From Pseudogulbenkiania ferrooxidans 2002 (GTDB lineage Bacteria; Pseudomonadota; Gammaproteobacteria; Burkholderiales; Chromobacteriaceae): DNA of 64,000 bases. Positions 25,938-34,610 of this stretch are shown here, piece after piece. The position numbers were made by a program, and so were the translations under genes. Numbering within the stretch: the stretch's first letter is position 1; each line of letters begins with the position of its first letter. The DNA lies in the NCBI RefSeq assembly GCF_000174355.1, contig NZ_ACIS01000004.1, positions 62,001 through 126,000 of the forward strand, read 5' to 3'. The notes under the pieces were generated by a model. That model made no database searches. It had not been told where the DNA came from and saw only the letters and a program-made list of their open reading frames with translations.

Positions 25938-26738
25938 TCAGGAGCGCTCGGCGACGAACTGCCTGACTAACTGGCGGATCACCGCGGTGTCGAACGGCTT
26001 GTCGCACACCGCCGACACCCCGGCGTCCTGCACCGCCGCCAGCCGGCGCTGGTCGGTTTCGCTCGAGACCATCAGGATCGGCACGGTGAACTGCATGCTC
26101 TGGGTGCGGATGTACTCCACCAGTTGCTTGCCGTCCATGTGCGGCATGTTGTAGTCGGTCACCACCAGGTCGAAGTGGGTGGCGTTGATCAGCGGCACCG
26201 CCTCGCTGCCGTCCTCGGCTTCGGCGATCTGCTCGAAGCCGATTTTTTCCAGCACGGTGCGGATCAGGCGGCGCGAAGTGGCGCTGTCGTCGACGATCAG
26301 CACCTTCAGCATGCTGAAATCCTCGTCGCACTCGTTCAGCATCGGATCGCTGTTGAGGTACTCCAGCACGTTGCCGAGCGCCTTGTCGAGCTGGGCGGTG
26401 GTGAACGGCTTGGGCAGGATCGCCAGCGCGCCGGCCTGGCGTACCGGGTTGAGGTAGTGCGGCTTGGTCTCGCTGGAGATCAGGATGAACGGGCGGTCCC
26501 GGTGGGGGGGCTGTGCCCGCAGCGTATAGACCAGTTCGGTGCCGGTCATGTCGGGCAGGTAGAGCGCGCTGATCACCACGTCCGGGGTGTGCTGCTGCAG
26601 GTGTTGCAGCAAGGCTTGCCCGCTGTGGAACACGTCCACATTGCGGATGCCCAGTTCGTTCAGGGCATGGCGGATGATCTGGGCCTGCAGCGGCGAGGGC
26701 TCGGCCAGGGCGATGGTCAGGAGCTGTGGAAGCGGCAC
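25938..26738 (-). CDS. Double-receiver response regulator; first receiver lacks phospho-acceptor
   Basis: A 266-residue protein made of two CheY-like receiver domains with no output domain. The second receiver (about 146-266) is canonical: VLIVDDSATSRRL, VVTDYNMPHMDG with the phospho-acceptor Asp, VSSET, and Lys in CDKPFD. The first (about 1-125) has degenerate acidic residues (IALAEPSP) and replaces the acceptor Asp with Ala (VVISALYLPDMTG), though ILPKPF keeps the Lys. The start is a GTG at 26738 with GAGGA 8 bp upstream. It lies downstream of fbp but a strong terminator separates them, so it is probably a separate unit. A signalling partner is not encoded nearby. Confidence 0.85.
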   Translation of the reverse strand: MPLPQLLTIALAEPSPLQAQIIRHALNELGIRNVDVFHSGQALLQHLQQHTPDVVISALYLPDMTGTELVYTLRAQPPHRDRPFILISSETKPHYLNPVRQAGALAILPKPFTTAQLDKALGNVLEYLNSDPMLNECDEDFSMLKVLIVDDSATSRRLIRTVLEKIGFEQIAEAEDGSEAVPLINATHFDLVVTDYNMPHMDGKQLVEYIRTQSMQFTVPILMVSSETDQRRLAAVQDAGVSAVCDKPFDTAVIRQLVRQFVAERS

Positions 26739-26789
26739 GTCGGCGTCCTCGTTGGCTTGGCGGGATGGGATGTTACAGTCCGGTCGGAC

Positions 26790-26800
26790 GGTTGGCCGAA
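26790..26800 (+). repeat. GGTTGGCCGAA word (possible DNA uptake sequence)
   Basis: Intergenic copy abutting the fbp terminator, the position in which uptake sequences commonly lie in Neisseriaceae. Confidence 0.5.
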
Positions 26801-26805
26801 AAAAA

Positions 26806-26830
26806 GCCCGTGCGGGGCACGGGCTGGTTC
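26806..26830 (-). terminator. fbp terminator
   Basis: On the minus strand AGCCCGTGC-CCC-GCACGGGCT is followed by TTTTTTT. The distal T-run overlaps a copy of the GGTTGGCCGAA word at 26790-26800. Confidence 0.9.
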
Positions 26831-26836
26831 TGGGGC

Positions 26837-27838
26837 TTACTCCGCGTGGTAGCGGGTGACGAGCTCCACTTCTTCCTTGGAACCCAGGAACACCGCCACG
26901 CGCTCGTGCAGCTTGGCGGGCTGGATGTCGAGGATGCGCTGATGGCCGTTGGTGGCGACGCCGCCGGCCTGCTCGATGATGAAGGCCATCGGATTGCCTT
27001 CGTACATCAGGCGCAGCTTGCCCGCCTTGGACGGGTCGCGCGCGTCTTTCGGGTACATGAAGATGCCACCGCGGATGATGATGCGGTGCACTTCGGCCAC
27101 CATCGATGCCACCCAGCGCATGTTGAAGTCCTTGCCGCGCGGGCCAGTGGTGCCTGCCAGCAGCTCGTCCACGTAGCGCTGCACCGGGGCCTCCCAGTGG
27201 CGCATGTTGGACATGTTGATGGCGAATTCCTTGGTGGCTTCCGGTACGCGCATGTCCGGGTGGGTCAGCACGAAGCTGCCGTTCTCGCGGTCCAGCGTGA
27301 AGCCGTGCACACCGTTGCCGAAGGTCAGCACCAGCATGGTCTGCGGGCCGTACACGGTGTAACCGGCGGCGACCTGGGTCGTGCCCGGCTGCAGGAAATC
27401 GGCTTCGGTCGGCTGCGTTACGCCCTCGGGGCAGCGCAGCACCGAGAAGATGGTGCCGACCGAGATGTTGACGTCGATGTTGGACGAGCCGTCGAGCGGA
27501 TCGAACAGCAGCAGGTACTCGCCCTTCGGGTATTCGCCCGGGATGGCGTGCGGCAGTTCCATTTCTTCCGACGCCATCGCCGCCAAGCTGCCGCCCCATT
27601 CGTTGGCTTCCAGCAGCACGTCGTTGGCGATCACGTCCAGCTTCTTCTGCGCCTCGCCCTGCACGTTGCCGGTGCCGGCCTCGCCCAGCACGCCCGACAG
27701 CGCGCCCTTGTGCACGGAGTGGCTGATGGCCTTGCAGGTGCGGGCGATGGTTTCGATCAGGAAACGCAGTTCCGGCGGAATGCTGCCTTGCTTGCGCTGC
27801 TGCTCGATCAGAAAGCGGCTGAGGGTGGTGTGACTCAT
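26837..27838 (-). CDS. fbp: Fructose-1,6-bisphosphatase class I
   Basis: A 333-residue enzyme that removes the 1-phosphate of fructose-1,6-bisphosphate in gluconeogenesis. Class I hallmarks are present: [18 protein letters not shown] near the N-terminus, the metal-binding [20 protein letters not shown], and the C-terminal [20 protein letters not shown]. Length matches the family. The ATG at 27838 has AGAGGAT upstream. It is monocistronic, with a TATAAT box upstream and a strong terminator. Confidence 0.95.
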   Translation of the reverse strand: MSHTTLSRFLIEQQRKQGSIPPELRFLIETIARTCKAISHSVHKGALSGVLGEAGTGNVQGEAQKKLDVIANDVLLEANEWGGSLAAMASEEMELPHAIPGEYPKGEYLLLFDPLDGSSNIDVNISVGTIFSVLRCPEGVTQPTEADFLQPGTTQVAAGYTVYGPQTMLVLTFGNGVHGFTLDRENGSFVLTHPDMRVPEATKEFAINMSNMRHWEAPVQRYVDELLAGTTGPRGKDFNMRWVASMVAEVHRIIIRGGIFMYPKDARDPSKAGKLRLMYEGNPMAFIIEQAGGVATNGHQRILDIQPAKLHERVAVFLGSKEEVELVTRYHAE

Positions 27839-27903
27839 GGATATCCTCTGTATCGGGGTGGGCTGCCGCCGGGGCGTATCGGCCGGCGGAAAGAACAGGC
27901 GGC

Positions 27904-27909
27904 ATTATA
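27904..27909 (-). promoter_or_regulatory. Candidate -10 box of fbp
   Basis: TATAAT on the minus strand, 66 bp upstream of the fbp start. No good -35 hexamer is seen at 16-18 bp. Confidence 0.4.
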
Positions 27910-27938
27910 ACGCTTCGACAGGGCTTGCTGTTAGCGTG

Positions 27939-28517
27939 TCAGCCCGCCTTGTTGCGGCTCAGGGTGACGCGCAGCGCGTCGGGGACGGTGCGGATGTCGG
28001 TAATGGCAATGCGCTCGGCCAGGGGTTGGCCGAACACCGGCCGCTCCAGCCAGCCCGCCACGCGCGGCAGGCGGTCGAGGTGCAGCGTGAGTCGTTGCGA
28101 CCCGCTCGACAGCCACGCCAGCGGCTCCGTCAGCTTGCGGATGAGCCGTTCCCCCCAGCCCGCTTCCAGCGTGGCCAGCACCAGCCCGGTCAGGGCGCGC
28201 CGCGCCAGCGAGGACGAGCGTGCCTCGCCCTTCAGGGTGTAGGCCAGCACCAGCTCGCGCCGCGCCCAGTCCACCGGCAGAAAGTGGAAGCGGATGGCGA
28301 GCCGCGCCGGCGCCGGGCGCAGCACCTCGAGCGTCAGGAGGCCGGCGTCGTCGGCGAGCTCGAGGTCGAGCACGGTGAAGTCGTCGCCGTCCAGGTGCTT
28401 GCGCAACTGCGCCAGCAGCAGCTCGCGCGGCAGCGAGAAGCCGTCGCGGTGCAGGCGCGGCAGCCGGGCCGAGGTTTTCTGCCAGGTTTCGACCAGCTTT
28501 GTGCTCCAGTGGTGCAT
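27939..28517 (-). CDS. Unrecognised conserved protein, about 192 residues
   Basis: A soluble basic protein without a motif I recognise. It starts MHHWSTKLVETWQKTSARLP and is rich in Leu/Arg-Leu pairs, with FHFLPVDWARRELVLAYTLK and TLHLDRLPRVAGWLERPVFG, suggesting a beta-sandwich with amphipathic strands. Its start codon shares one base with the stop of the NlpC/P60 gene (TGATG), so it is translationally coupled in the uup operon. An envelope-related role through this linkage would be a guess. Confidence 0.7.
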   Translation of the reverse strand: MHHWSTKLVETWQKTSARLPRLHRDGFSLPRELLLAQLRKHLDGDDFTVLDLELADDAGLLTLEVLRPAPARLAIRFHFLPVDWARRELVLAYTLKGEARSSSLARRALTGLVLATLEAGWGERLIRKLTEPLAWLSSGSQRLTLHLDRLPRVAGWLERPVFGQPLAERIAITDIRTVPDALRVTLSRNKAG

Positions 28518-29038
28518 CAGTCGAACAGCGTGCGCGCGCCTTCGAAGCGCGCGGCGAAGTAGCGGTTGTCGAGGCGCTCGACGCGGATGGTGCTGTTGCT
28601 GCGCGGCGCGTGCACGAACTTGCCGTCGCCGATGTAGATGCCCATGTGCGAGAACGGCCGATTCATGGTGTTGAAGAACACCAGGTCGCCCACTTGCATG
28701 CGGCCGGCCTCGATCGGCCGCGCCACGCTGGCGATCTGCGCCGCGTTGTGCGGCAGCTTCACGCCGACGGCGTTCTGATAGATGTAGCTGACCAATCCGC
28801 TGCAATCGAGCCCGGCCTCGGGATTGCTGCCGCCGAAGCGGTAGTCGAGATCCAGCAGGCCCAGGGTGTACATCAGGATCTCGCGCCCGGCGCCATCCGC
28901 CGTGAGTCCCGACAGGGTCGGGCTGGCCGGCGGACGCGGTCGGCTGCCGGCTGTCTTGCGGGGCGGGGCGCTGCTGCAGGCCGCCAGCGCGGCGGCCACA
29001 ACGGCAACGATGAGGGCGGAGATCCGGCGAGAGGTCAT
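28517..29038 (-). CDS. NlpC/P60 peptidoglycan endopeptidase lipoprotein (C40)
   Basis: A 173-residue lipoprotein with lipobox ALAAC (Cys21), a Pro-rich linker, and an NlpC/P60 domain. The catalytic triad is visible: Cys79 in LDCSGLVSYIY, His131 in SHMGIYIGDG, and His143 in FVHAPR. Members cleave D-Glu-meso-DAP bonds in stem peptides; this resembles Spr/MepS-class enzymes. It is anchored in the outer membrane. The ATG overlaps the uup stop by 4 bp (ATGA), indicating coupling. Confidence 0.9.
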   Translation of the reverse strand: MTSRRISALIVAVVAAALAACSSAPPRKTAGSRPRPPASPTLSGLTADGAGREILMYTLGLLDLDYRFGGSNPEAGLDCSGLVSYIYQNAVGVKLPHNAAQIASVARPIEAGRMQVGDLVFFNTMNRPFSHMGIYIGDGKFVHAPRSNSTIRVERLDNRYFAARFEGARTLFD

Positions 29039-30948
29039 CCCTGTTTGCTTTCCAGTTCTTCCCAGCGCGCCAGCTTTTCCAGCAGCAGCTCGTCGATCGC
29101 TTCGATGCGTTGCTGCCAGGCGATGGCCTCGCGTGGGGTGTCGCGGTAACAGTTCGGGTCGAGCAGTTTCTGATTCAGTCCGGCCTGCTCGGCTTCCAGT
29201 GCGGCGATCAGCTCGGGCAGGCCGGCCAGTTCGCGCGTTTCATTGTAGGACAGCTTGGTGCGCCCGCTTTTCGGCTTGTCCTGAGGCTTGTCCTGGCGCG
29301 CCATCGGGGCCTTGGCCGCCGCTTCGGCCGGCTTCAGCGCCGCCATGCGCGCCCTGGTGTCGATCCAGTCCTGATAGCCGCCCGGGTATTCCTCCAGCTT
29401 GCCGTCGCCCTCGAAGGCGATTACCTGCGTCACCACGTTGTCGAGGAAGGCGCGGTCGTGGCTCACCAGAAACACCGTGCCGCTGTACTTGTCGATGACG
29501 TCTTCCAGCAATTCCAGGGTGTCGATGTCGAGGTCGTTGGTCGGCTCGTCCAGTACCAGCACGTTGGCCGGGCGGGTGAACAGACGAGCCAGCAGCAGAC
29601 GATTGCGCTCGCCGCCCGAGAGCGAACGCACCGGGCTCCTGGCGCGCTGCGGCGAGAACAGGAAGTCCTCCAGGTAGCTCATCACGTGTTTTTTCTGCCC
29701 GGCGATCTCGATGAAGTCGTTGCCTTGGCTGATCACGTCGGCCACGCTCATGTCCTCGTCCAGCTGCTCGCGGAACTGGTCGAAGTAGGCGATCTCGAGC
29801 TTGCTGCCCTGCTTGACGGTGCCGCTGTCGGGCGCCAGCTCGCCCAGGATCATCTTCAGCAGCGTGGTCTTGCCGACCCCGTTGGGGCCGATCAGGCCGA
29901 TCTTGTCGCCGCGCAGGATGCGCGTGGTGAAGTCGCGCACGATGACCTTGTCGCCGAAACGCTTGCTGACGTGTTCCAGCTCCGCCACCAGCTTGCCCGA
30001 GCGTTCGCCGGCGTCGAGCTGGAAGTTGACCTGGCCCACGCGTTCGCGCCGCGCCGCGCGCTCGCGGCGGATCTGCTCCAGCCGGCGCACGCGGCCCTCG
30101 TTGCGGGTGCGGCGCGCCTCGATGCCCTTGCGGATCCACACTTCTTCCTGGGCGTGGTACTTGTCGAACAGGCGGTTCTGTTCTTCCTCCACCGCCATCT
30201 CCTCGGTCTTCTTGGTCTGGTAGGCGGAAAAGCTGCCGGGGTAGCTGCGCAGGATGCCGCGGTCGAGCTCGACGATGCGCGTGGCGACGTTGTCGAGGAA
30301 GCGGCGGTCGTGGGTGATCAACAGCACGCTGCCGGCGAAATTCTTGATCAGCCCCTCCAGCCATTCGATGGCGGAAACGTCGAGATGGTTGGTCGGTTCG
30401 TCCAGCAGCAGCACGTCGGGTTTGGCGGCCAGCGCCCGCGCCAGCGCCACGCGTTTTTTCCAGCCGCCCGACAGTTCGCTGATGCGGGTGTCGGCGTTGA
30501 GGTCGAGGTAGGAGAGGGTGGTGGCGATCAGGGCGTCAAACTGCCAGCCGTTGCGCGCCTCCAGCTCATGCTGGATGTGCTCCATGTCGGCCAGCAGGGC
30601 TTCATGATCGGCCGCCGGGTCGGTCAGCGCCTGGGTCGCCTTGTGATAGTCGGTGAGCAACGCCTTGAGGTCGCCCAGTCCTTCGGCCACGGCTTCGAAC
30701 ACCGTGTGCCCGGGATTGAATTCCGGCTCCTGCGGTACGTAGGCCACGCGCACGTCGCCCTTGATGTTGATGCGGCCGTCGTCCAGCGCCACGGTGCCGG
30801 CGATGCCCTTGAGCAGGGACGACTTGCCGGCGCCGTTGCGGCCGATCAGTCCGACCACTTCGCCGGGTTCCAGCACGAAATCCACCTTGTCCAGCAGCGC
30901 ATTGTGCCCGAAAGCCAGGCAGGCCTTGTCGACCGTGATGAGAGCCAT
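29035..30948 (-). CDS. uup: ABC-F family ATPase Uup
   Basis: A 637-residue ABC-F protein with two ATP-binding cassettes: Walker A GRNGAGKS and GPNGVGKT, signatures LSGGW and LSGGE, and Walker B VLLLDEPTNHLD and VLVLDEPTNDLD. The inter-cassette linker (EEQNRLFDKYHAQEEVWIRK) and a C-terminal coiled-coil (residues 560-637, ALEAEQAGLNQKLLD) identify Uup rather than EttA. It acts on ribosomes and branched DNA; it is not a transporter. The ATG at 30948 is where Uup proteins begin (MALITVDKACLAFG). First gene of a three-gene coupled operon. Confidence 0.93.
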   Translation of the reverse strand: MALITVDKACLAFGHNALLDKVDFVLEPGEVVGLIGRNGAGKSSLLKGIAGTVALDDGRINIKGDVRVAYVPQEPEFNPGHTVFEAVAEGLGDLKALLTDYHKATQALTDPAADHEALLADMEHIQHELEARNGWQFDALIATTLSYLDLNADTRISELSGGWKKRVALARALAAKPDVLLLDEPTNHLDVSAIEWLEGLIKNFAGSVLLITHDRRFLDNVATRIVELDRGILRSYPGSFSAYQTKKTEEMAVEEEQNRLFDKYHAQEEVWIRKGIEARRTRNEGRVRRLEQIRRERAARRERVGQVNFQLDAGERSGKLVAELEHVSKRFGDKVIVRDFTTRILRGDKIGLIGPNGVGKTTLLKMILGELAPDSGTVKQGSKLEIAYFDQFREQLDEDMSVADVISQGNDFIEIAGQKKHVMSYLEDFLFSPQRARSPVRSLSGGERNRLLLARLFTRPANVLVLDEPTNDLDIDTLELLEDVIDKYSGTVFLVSHDRAFLDNVVTQVIAFEGDGKLEEYPGGYQDWIDTRARMAALKPAEAAAKAPMARQDKPQDKPKSGRTKLSYNETRELAGLPELIAALEAEQAGLNQKLLDPNCYRDTPREAIAWQQRIEAIDELLLEKLARWEELESKQG

Positions 30949-30994
30949 GAGTCTGCAATGATCCAGAGATACCGTAATGCGCCGAATTGTAGCA

Positions 30995-31020
30995 CGGGCG
31001 CGAAGTCCGCTTCGCGCCCG
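30995..31020. repeat. Perfect 11-bp inverted repeat between divergent genes
   Basis: CGGGCGCGAAG pairs exactly with CTTCGCGCCCG across a TCCG loop. TACAAT boxes flank it: 30986-30991 on the minus strand for uup, and 31035-31040 on the plus strand for the next gene. It therefore lies between the two promoters. Confidence 0.6.
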
Positions 31021-31092
31021 GCCGGCCGGGCTGTTACAATGCGCGCCATTACCGCCGGCCCCACCCGCGGCCGCTTTAGCGAAAGGAATTTC

Positions 31093-31446
31093 ATGTACTT
31101 CGTCGATCGATCCGTCGCCGTCATTAAGCCGAAAGAGCCGTTTCTGAACTGGCTGAACAACGTGCCGGGCAACGACACCGATCTCACCCTCGACAGCCTG
31201 CGCGCCGACTGCACGGTGATCCTGCTGCCCGAATTCACCGACCCGGAAGAAGGCGTGTCGCGTATCGACGACATGGCCGACCAGCTGTTCAAGATCGAAC
31301 TGGCTTCCTGGTACGAAGACGAAGCGTTGTGGCCAACCGATCGTTCGCTGAAAGCCTTCTGGGAGTGGTTCGACGTCGAAATCCACTCCACCGTGCTCGA
31401 CAGCGTCGACGAAGACATCCACAACTACCCGGCAGCCGAGCTCTGA
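31093..31446 (+). CDS. Conserved hypothetical acidic protein, 117 residues
   Basis: A small, strongly acidic protein: VDRSVAVIKPKEPFLNWLNN, then DCTVILLPEFTDPEEG and a Trp-rich C-terminus (WPTDRSLKAFWEWFDVEIHS). No catalytic motif, signal or membrane segment. Its ribosome site is AAAGGAATTTC. I recognise it only as a conserved betaproteobacterial hypothetical. It is divergent from uup and followed 7 bp later by the CptA-like gene, so it is likely co-transcribed with folC. Confidence 0.75.
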   Translation: MYFVDRSVAVIKPKEPFLNWLNNVPGNDTDLTLDSLRADCTVILLPEFTDPEEGVSRIDDMADQLFKIELASWYEDEALWPTDRSLKAFWEWFDVEIHSTVLDSVDEDIHNYPAAEL

Positions 31447-31453
31447 GCCAGCC

Positions 31454-31921
31454 ATGAGCGCGCGCCAGCGTGCCGTGCCGCCGTTTGCCGTCGAGCTCAG
31501 TCCTTCGCGAATTTGGCTCGCGCTGCTGATCGGCTGTGCACTGGCATGGGTGGCGGCCAGCCTGTACTACCTGCCGCCGGCCATGGCGGCCTGGCTGCTG
31601 CTGCCCCTGCCCGCCGTGTTGTGGCACGGGCTGCGCCATGACGGCTGGTGGCCGTCGCGGCAAAGCATCGGCCGCCTCGAGGTCTCGCCCCAGGGGCAGC
31701 TGGTGGCCTGGTTCGGCCCCTTCGCCGTGCCGGCCGATATCGAGCGCGACACGGTGATCACCCCTTGGCTGGTGGTCGTGAATCTGAGGCTGGAAGGGCG
31801 TCGCCGCTCGCTGGTGTTGTGGCCTGATTCCGCCGCTCGGGAATCCTTACGCGCCTTGCGGGTCTATCTGCGCTGGTTCCACGCGCCGGAGTCCACCTCC
31901 GCACCGAATCTGAATACATAA
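31454..31921 (+). CDS. YgfX/CptA-like two-TM protein
   Basis: A 155-residue protein with two adjacent transmembrane helices (about 22-38 and 43-60, RIWLALLIGCALAWVAASLY and AMAAWLLLPLPAVLWHGL) followed by a short cytoplasmic beta-rich domain (SIGRLEVSPQGQLVAWFGPF, RRSLVLWPDSAARESLRALR). This layout and the Trp/Arg pattern match the YgfX (DUF1434) family that is the toxin-like partner of SdhE in E. coli. No SdhE-like gene is adjacent. It sits 2 bp upstream of folC. Confidence 0.65.
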   Translation: MSARQRAVPPFAVELSPSRIWLALLIGCALAWVAASLYYLPPAMAAWLLLPLPAVLWHGLRHDGWWPSRQSIGRLEVSPQGQLVAWFGPFAVPADIERDTVITPWLVVVNLRLEGRRRSLVLWPDSAARESLRALRVYLRWFHAPESTSAPNLNT

Positions 31922-31923
31922 CC

Positions 31924-33198
31924 ATGACAAACACGACACCGACTACGTTGCCAGAGTGGCTGTCACACCTGGAAAGCCTGCACCCCGTCACCATCGAGAT
32001 GGGGCTTGAGCGCGTCCGCCGCGTGCGCGACGCCATGGGGCTGGCGCCCCGTTGCCCGATCGTGCTGGTGGCAGGGACCAACGGCAAGGGCTCGGTCTGC
32101 GCCATGCTGTCCACCATGCTCAACCGGGCCGGTTTCAAGGTCGGCACCTATACCTCGCCGCACTTGCTGCGCTACAACGAGCGCGTCGCCATCGACATGC
32201 AGCCGGTCAGCGACGACCTGATCGTGCAGGGCTTCGCCGCCGTCGAGGCCGCGCGTGGCGAGACCTCGCTGACCTATTTCGAATTCGGCACCCTGGGCGC
32301 CGTCAAGACCTTCGTCGATCAAGAAGTCGACGTGATGGTGCTGGAAGTGGGCCTGGGCGGCCGCCTGGATGCGGTCAACGTGTTCGAGCCGGACGTCTCG
32401 GTGGTGGTCAGCGTCGATCTCGACCATCAGGCCATCCTCGGTGACAACCGCGAAGACATCGGTTTCGAGAAGGCCGGCGTGTTCCGCGCCGGCAAACCGG
32501 CGATCTGCGCCGATGCCAACCCGCCGCAGCGCCTGCTCGACCACGCCGCCGAAATCGGTGCCGACCTCAAGTTGTACGGCCGCGACTTCGGCTTCAACAA
32601 GCTGGAAAACCAGTGGTCGTTCCGCATGGGCGAGGTGTTTCGCCATGCCTTGCCGTTCCCGGCGCTGCGTGGCAGCTACCAGCTGGTCAACGCCTCCACC
32701 GCGCTGGCGGTGCTCGACTGCCTGAAGGAAAAACTGCCGGTGAGTATTGGCGCGGTCAAGCGCGGCTTGCTTGAAGTCGATTGGCCGGGGCGCTTCCAGG
32801 TCCTGCCGGGTCGCCCGCTGGTGATCCTGGATGTCGGTCACAACCCGCACGCCGTCAAGGCCATGGTGGCCAACCTGAAGAAGCTGGCCTTCGCCGAAAA
32901 CCGCTACGCCGTGTTCTCGATGCTGGCCGACAAGGACCTCGATGCCGTCGTCGAACTGGCGCGCGGCGAGTTTGATGGCTGGTTCGTCGGCGGCCTCGAC
33001 ATGCCGCGCGGGCAGAGCGGGGCGCAACTGGCGGAACGCCTGGCGGGTCTTGGCGTGCGTAACGTGAATGTGTACGACACCGTCGCCGAGGCGTGGGCGG
33101 CTGCCTTATCGGCAGCCGGGGAAAATGATAGAATCGTCGCATTCGGCTCGTTCCACACCGTTGCCGCGGTGCTCGAGGCGCGACATCACACATCCTGA
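31924..33198 (+). CDS. folC: Bifunctional folylpolyglutamate/dihydrofolate synthase
   Basis: A 424-residue Mur-ligase family enzyme that makes dihydrofolate from dihydropteroate and adds glutamates to folate. The ATP loop is GTNGKGSV (51-58), then SPHLLRYNERV, EVGLGGRLDAVN and the C-terminal domain motif DVGHNPHAV. Length is typical. It is followed 7 bp later by the SPOR gene and precedes cvpA-purF, the classic folC-dedD-cvpA-purF arrangement. Confidence 0.95.
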   Translation: MTNTTPTTLPEWLSHLESLHPVTIEMGLERVRRVRDAMGLAPRCPIVLVAGTNGKGSVCAMLSTMLNRAGFKVGTYTSPHLLRYNERVAIDMQPVSDDLIVQGFAAVEAARGETSLTYFEFGTLGAVKTFVDQEVDVMVLEVGLGGRLDAVNVFEPDVSVVVSVDLDHQAILGDNREDIGFEKAGVFRAGKPAICADANPPQRLLDHAAEIGADLKLYGRDFGFNKLENQWSFRMGEVFRHALPFPALRGSYQLVNASTALAVLDCLKEKLPVSIGAVKRGLLEVDWPGRFQVLPGRPLVILDVGHNPHAVKAMVANLKKLAFAENRYAVFSMLADKDLDAVVELARGEFDGWFVGGLDMPRGQSGAQLAERLAGLGVRNVNVYDTVAEAWAAALSAAGENDRIVAFGSFHTVAAVLEARHHTS

Positions 33199-33205
33199 GG
33201 AAGGC

Positions 33206-34018
33206 ATGCCCGGACTGTCCACCCATGAGGAACTGATTCTGCTGCGCAAGCGCGCGCGCCGCCGCCTGGTCGGCGCCATCGTGCTGGTGCTGGTGTCGAC
33301 CGTCGTCTTGTGGAAGGTGGTTGGCAGCGTGCCGGAGCAGCAGATGAAGCCGGAGTCGGTCGAGATCGTCGGCCAGAAAGCGTCCGAGGCGCCGTCGGCC
33401 GCTGCCTCGCCGAATCCCGACGCAGCGGTTGCCGCCGGTGCAGATGGCGCCCCACCGGAGGATGCCGCCGATTCGGCCGCGGCGGCGACGCAGTTGCCAG
33501 CCAAGCTCGATGACGCTGCACCGACACCGGTTGCCCCATCCGCGCCGCGACCGCCTGCCGTCGCGCCCGAGACCAAGTCCGAGGCCAAAACATCCGTCAA
33601 GGAAGAGCCCAAGCCGCATCCCAAGGCCGAAGCCAGGCTTGAGCCCAAGCCGGAACCCCGGCAGGAGCCCAAGAAAACCGAAGCGCCGGCACCGAAGAAA
33701 TCCGACCCTGCGGCCATTCTGGAGGGGCGCGCCGAGGCCGAGCCGGCCAAGGCTGCTGCCAAGGAGCAGAGCCAGCCGGCGGCGGGCAACGGCAATGTGG
33801 TGATCCAGTTGGCCGCGCTGTCCGACCCGGCCAAGGCCGAAGCCTTGAAGTCGCGGTTGTCGGCGCTGGGTGTGACGGCGCATTTCAGCAAGGTGGAAAC
33901 CAGCAAGGGCAATGTTACCCGTGTTCGGGTAGGGCCCTTCGGTTCCCGTGCCGAGGCCGAAAGCGTCCTGAAAAAACTGTCCAGTGCCGGTGTGACAGGC
34001 ATTATCGTAAGCCGATAA
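33206..34018 (+). CDS. SPOR-domain inner-membrane protein (DedD-like)
   Basis: A 270-residue bitopic protein: a short cytoplasmic segment, one transmembrane helix (about 20-38, RRLVGAIVLVLVSTVVLWKV), a long Ala/Pro/Glu/Lys linker with repeats of the type KPHPKAEARLEPKPEPRQEP, and a C-terminal SPOR domain (VVIQLAALSDPAKAEALKSR, VTRVRVGPFGSRAEAESVL). SPOR domains bind denuded septal glycan, so it probably works in cell division like DedD. AGGAAGG lies before the ATG at 33206. It sits between folC and cvpA, as dedD does in E. coli. Confidence 0.88.
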   Translation: MPGLSTHEELILLRKRARRRLVGAIVLVLVSTVVLWKVVGSVPEQQMKPESVEIVGQKASEAPSAAASPNPDAAVAAGADGAPPEDAADSAAAATQLPAKLDDAAPTPVAPSAPRPPAVAPETKSEAKTSVKEEPKPHPKAEARLEPKPEPRQEPKKTEAPAPKKSDPAAILEGRAEAEPAKAAAKEQSQPAAGNGNVVIQLAALSDPAKAEALKSRLSALGVTAHFSKVETSKGNVTRVRVGPFGSRAEAESVLKKLSSAGVTGIIVSR

Positions 34019-34024
34019 GACGCA

Positions 34025-34582
34025 ATGACCGTTTTCGACTATATCGTCATTGCCATCTTGGCGGGTTCGGTCATCATCGCGCTGATGCGGGGTCTGGTGG
34101 CCGAGGTGCTGTCGCTGGGGTCGTGGATCGCGGCGCTGTGGTGCGCCAAGGAGTTCGCGCCGACGCTGGCGGGTTTCCTGCCGGCGGAACTGCCGAGCGA
34201 AGGATTGCGTCTGGCCGCCTCCTTCATCGCCCTGTTTTTCCTAGTCTGGCTGGCCACGGCGCTGCTGCGCGTGGTGCTGACCGGCCTGATCGATTCGATC
34301 GGCCTGGGTGCCGTCAATCGCGTGCTGGGTGCCGTGTTCGGGCTCGCGCGCGGCGGCGTTCTGGTGACGGTCATGGTTTTGCTGGGCGGTCTGACCGATA
34401 TGCCCAAGCAGCCGATGTGGCGCAACGCCCTGTTCGCCGCGCCATTCGAGGCCGCCGCGTTGTCCTTGCGGCCCTGGCTTCCGCCCAAGATGTCGGAGCA
34501 TCTGAACTTCTCGGGGCGGCGAAGCGAAACGTTGCGGCATGGCCCGGCGCAGGAGTCGCCGGATCGTGCTTTATATTCTTAA
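34025..34582 (+). CDS. cvpA: Colicin V production protein family, CvpA
   Basis: A 185-residue membrane protein with four hydrophobic helices (DYIVIAILAGSVIIALMRGL; VLSLGSWIAALWCAKEF; LAASFIALFFLVWLATALL; and a reentrant-like ALGRGGVLV-type stretch reading LGAVFGLARGGVLVTVMVLL). It matches CvpA, required for colicin V export and envelope homeostasis, and coupled to purF in most proteobacteria. It starts 6 bp after the SPOR gene stop. The C-terminal 30 residues are hydrophilic. Confidence 0.92.
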   Translation: MTVFDYIVIAILAGSVIIALMRGLVAEVLSLGSWIAALWCAKEFAPTLAGFLPAELPSEGLRLAASFIALFFLVWLATALLRVVLTGLIDSIGLGAVNRVLGAVFGLARGGVLVTVMVLLGGLTDMPKQPMWRNALFAAPFEAAALSLRPWLPPKMSEHLNFSGRRSETLRHGPAQESPDRALYS

Positions 34583-34610
34583 GTTCTGTTGGTAGTTGGG
34601 AAAACTTGAA

